Under the pieces are notes generated by a model. It ran no database searches. It had not been told where the DNA came from and saw only the letters and a list, made by a program, of their open reading frames with translations. From Mimachlamys varia (taxonomy: Eukaryota > Mollusca > Bivalvia > Pectinida > Pectinidae), in assembly GCA_947623455.1 (NCBI GenBank), contig OX392527.1:29690201-29754200 (forward strand): a stretch of 64,000 nt of DNA, in the 5' to 3' direction. The position numbers were made by a program, and so were the translations under genes. Shown here in pieces: positions 63,801 through 64,000 of this stretch. Every line of letters begins with the position of its first letter. Within the stretch, counting starts at the first letter, position 1.

Positions 63801-64000
63801 CCGTATTTTACCGGGAATAAGCCCCCTCCCACGAATAAGCCCCATCCCCACTTTGGCAAAGGTTCTTGGAACAGGGTGGGAGCCTGGGAATAAGCCCCCA
63901 CCCTAAATTTTGTCTTTCTCTCAATAAAAAGCATGTTACTTTCTTTTTAATTTTGTGTCTGAACATAAAATATATCAAACTGTGTGCAAAAAAATATCTA
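63801..64000. mobile_element. Left end of another TACCGTA-type repeat, cut by the window
   Basis: TACCGTATTTTACCGGGAAT followed by several AATAAGCCCC motifs. Flanked on the left by TA. The element runs off the right edge. Confidence 0.45.

Overview
This window is animal (metazoan) nuclear DNA. It is AT-rich, with small coding exons bounded by GT...AG introns, many minisatellites, a multi-kilobase satellite, a LINE and short inverted-repeat elements. The repeat landscape would suit a lophotrochozoan, most plausibly a bivalve or other mollusc. That placement is inference; nothing in the sequence proves the species.

One host gene dominates. Reading right to left on the minus strand, 30 exons between 49898 and 267 can be chained by splice sites with matching phase at every junction. 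They give one uninterrupted reading frame of 2017 codons. In order the chain encodes the end of a KIND domain, an Arg/Ser-rich and charged linker, a complete FERM domain, and five PDZ domains separated by long Ser/Glu-rich linkers; the fifth PDZ domain runs off the left edge. KIND-FERM-5xPDZ is the layout of the non-receptor tyrosine phosphatase PTPN13 (PTP-BL/FAP-1). The catalytic phosphatase domain would lie beyond base 1. The start of the KIND domain and the promoter are not found and probably lie beyond base 64000.

The introns hold most of the unusual material. Tandem arrays lie at 1-266, 7868-8162, 11454-12471, 22722-23436, 27825-29420, 29546-29950, 30788-31376 and 34741-34965, and a 7.5 kb satellite at 40160-47720. 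Three arrays abut splice sites. Two of these (introns after the exons at 267-434 and 12472-12632) repeat the exon's own 5' splice-site sequence many times. The satellite and the 34.7 kb array carry the AP-1 consensus TGAGTCA in many units. DNA-transposon-like elements with terminal inverted repeats lie at 18298-20049 (TA target duplication) and 31974-32357 (TTAA duplication). Related left ends lie at 63048 and 63801. A duplicated tRNA-like unit lies at 26266-26677.

The right part (50502-62944) is a 12.4 kb structure bounded by long inverted repeats of about 2.2 kb. Its centre holds a near full-length LINE in the same orientation as the host gene. The LINE's ORF1 and ORF2 are in the same frame, separated by a single TAG codon. 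ORF2 has no ATG before its endonuclease motifs, so stop-codon readthrough or reinitiation would be needed to make a complete ORF2 protein. The right arm carries a second, 5'-truncated LINE fragment that is absent from the left arm.
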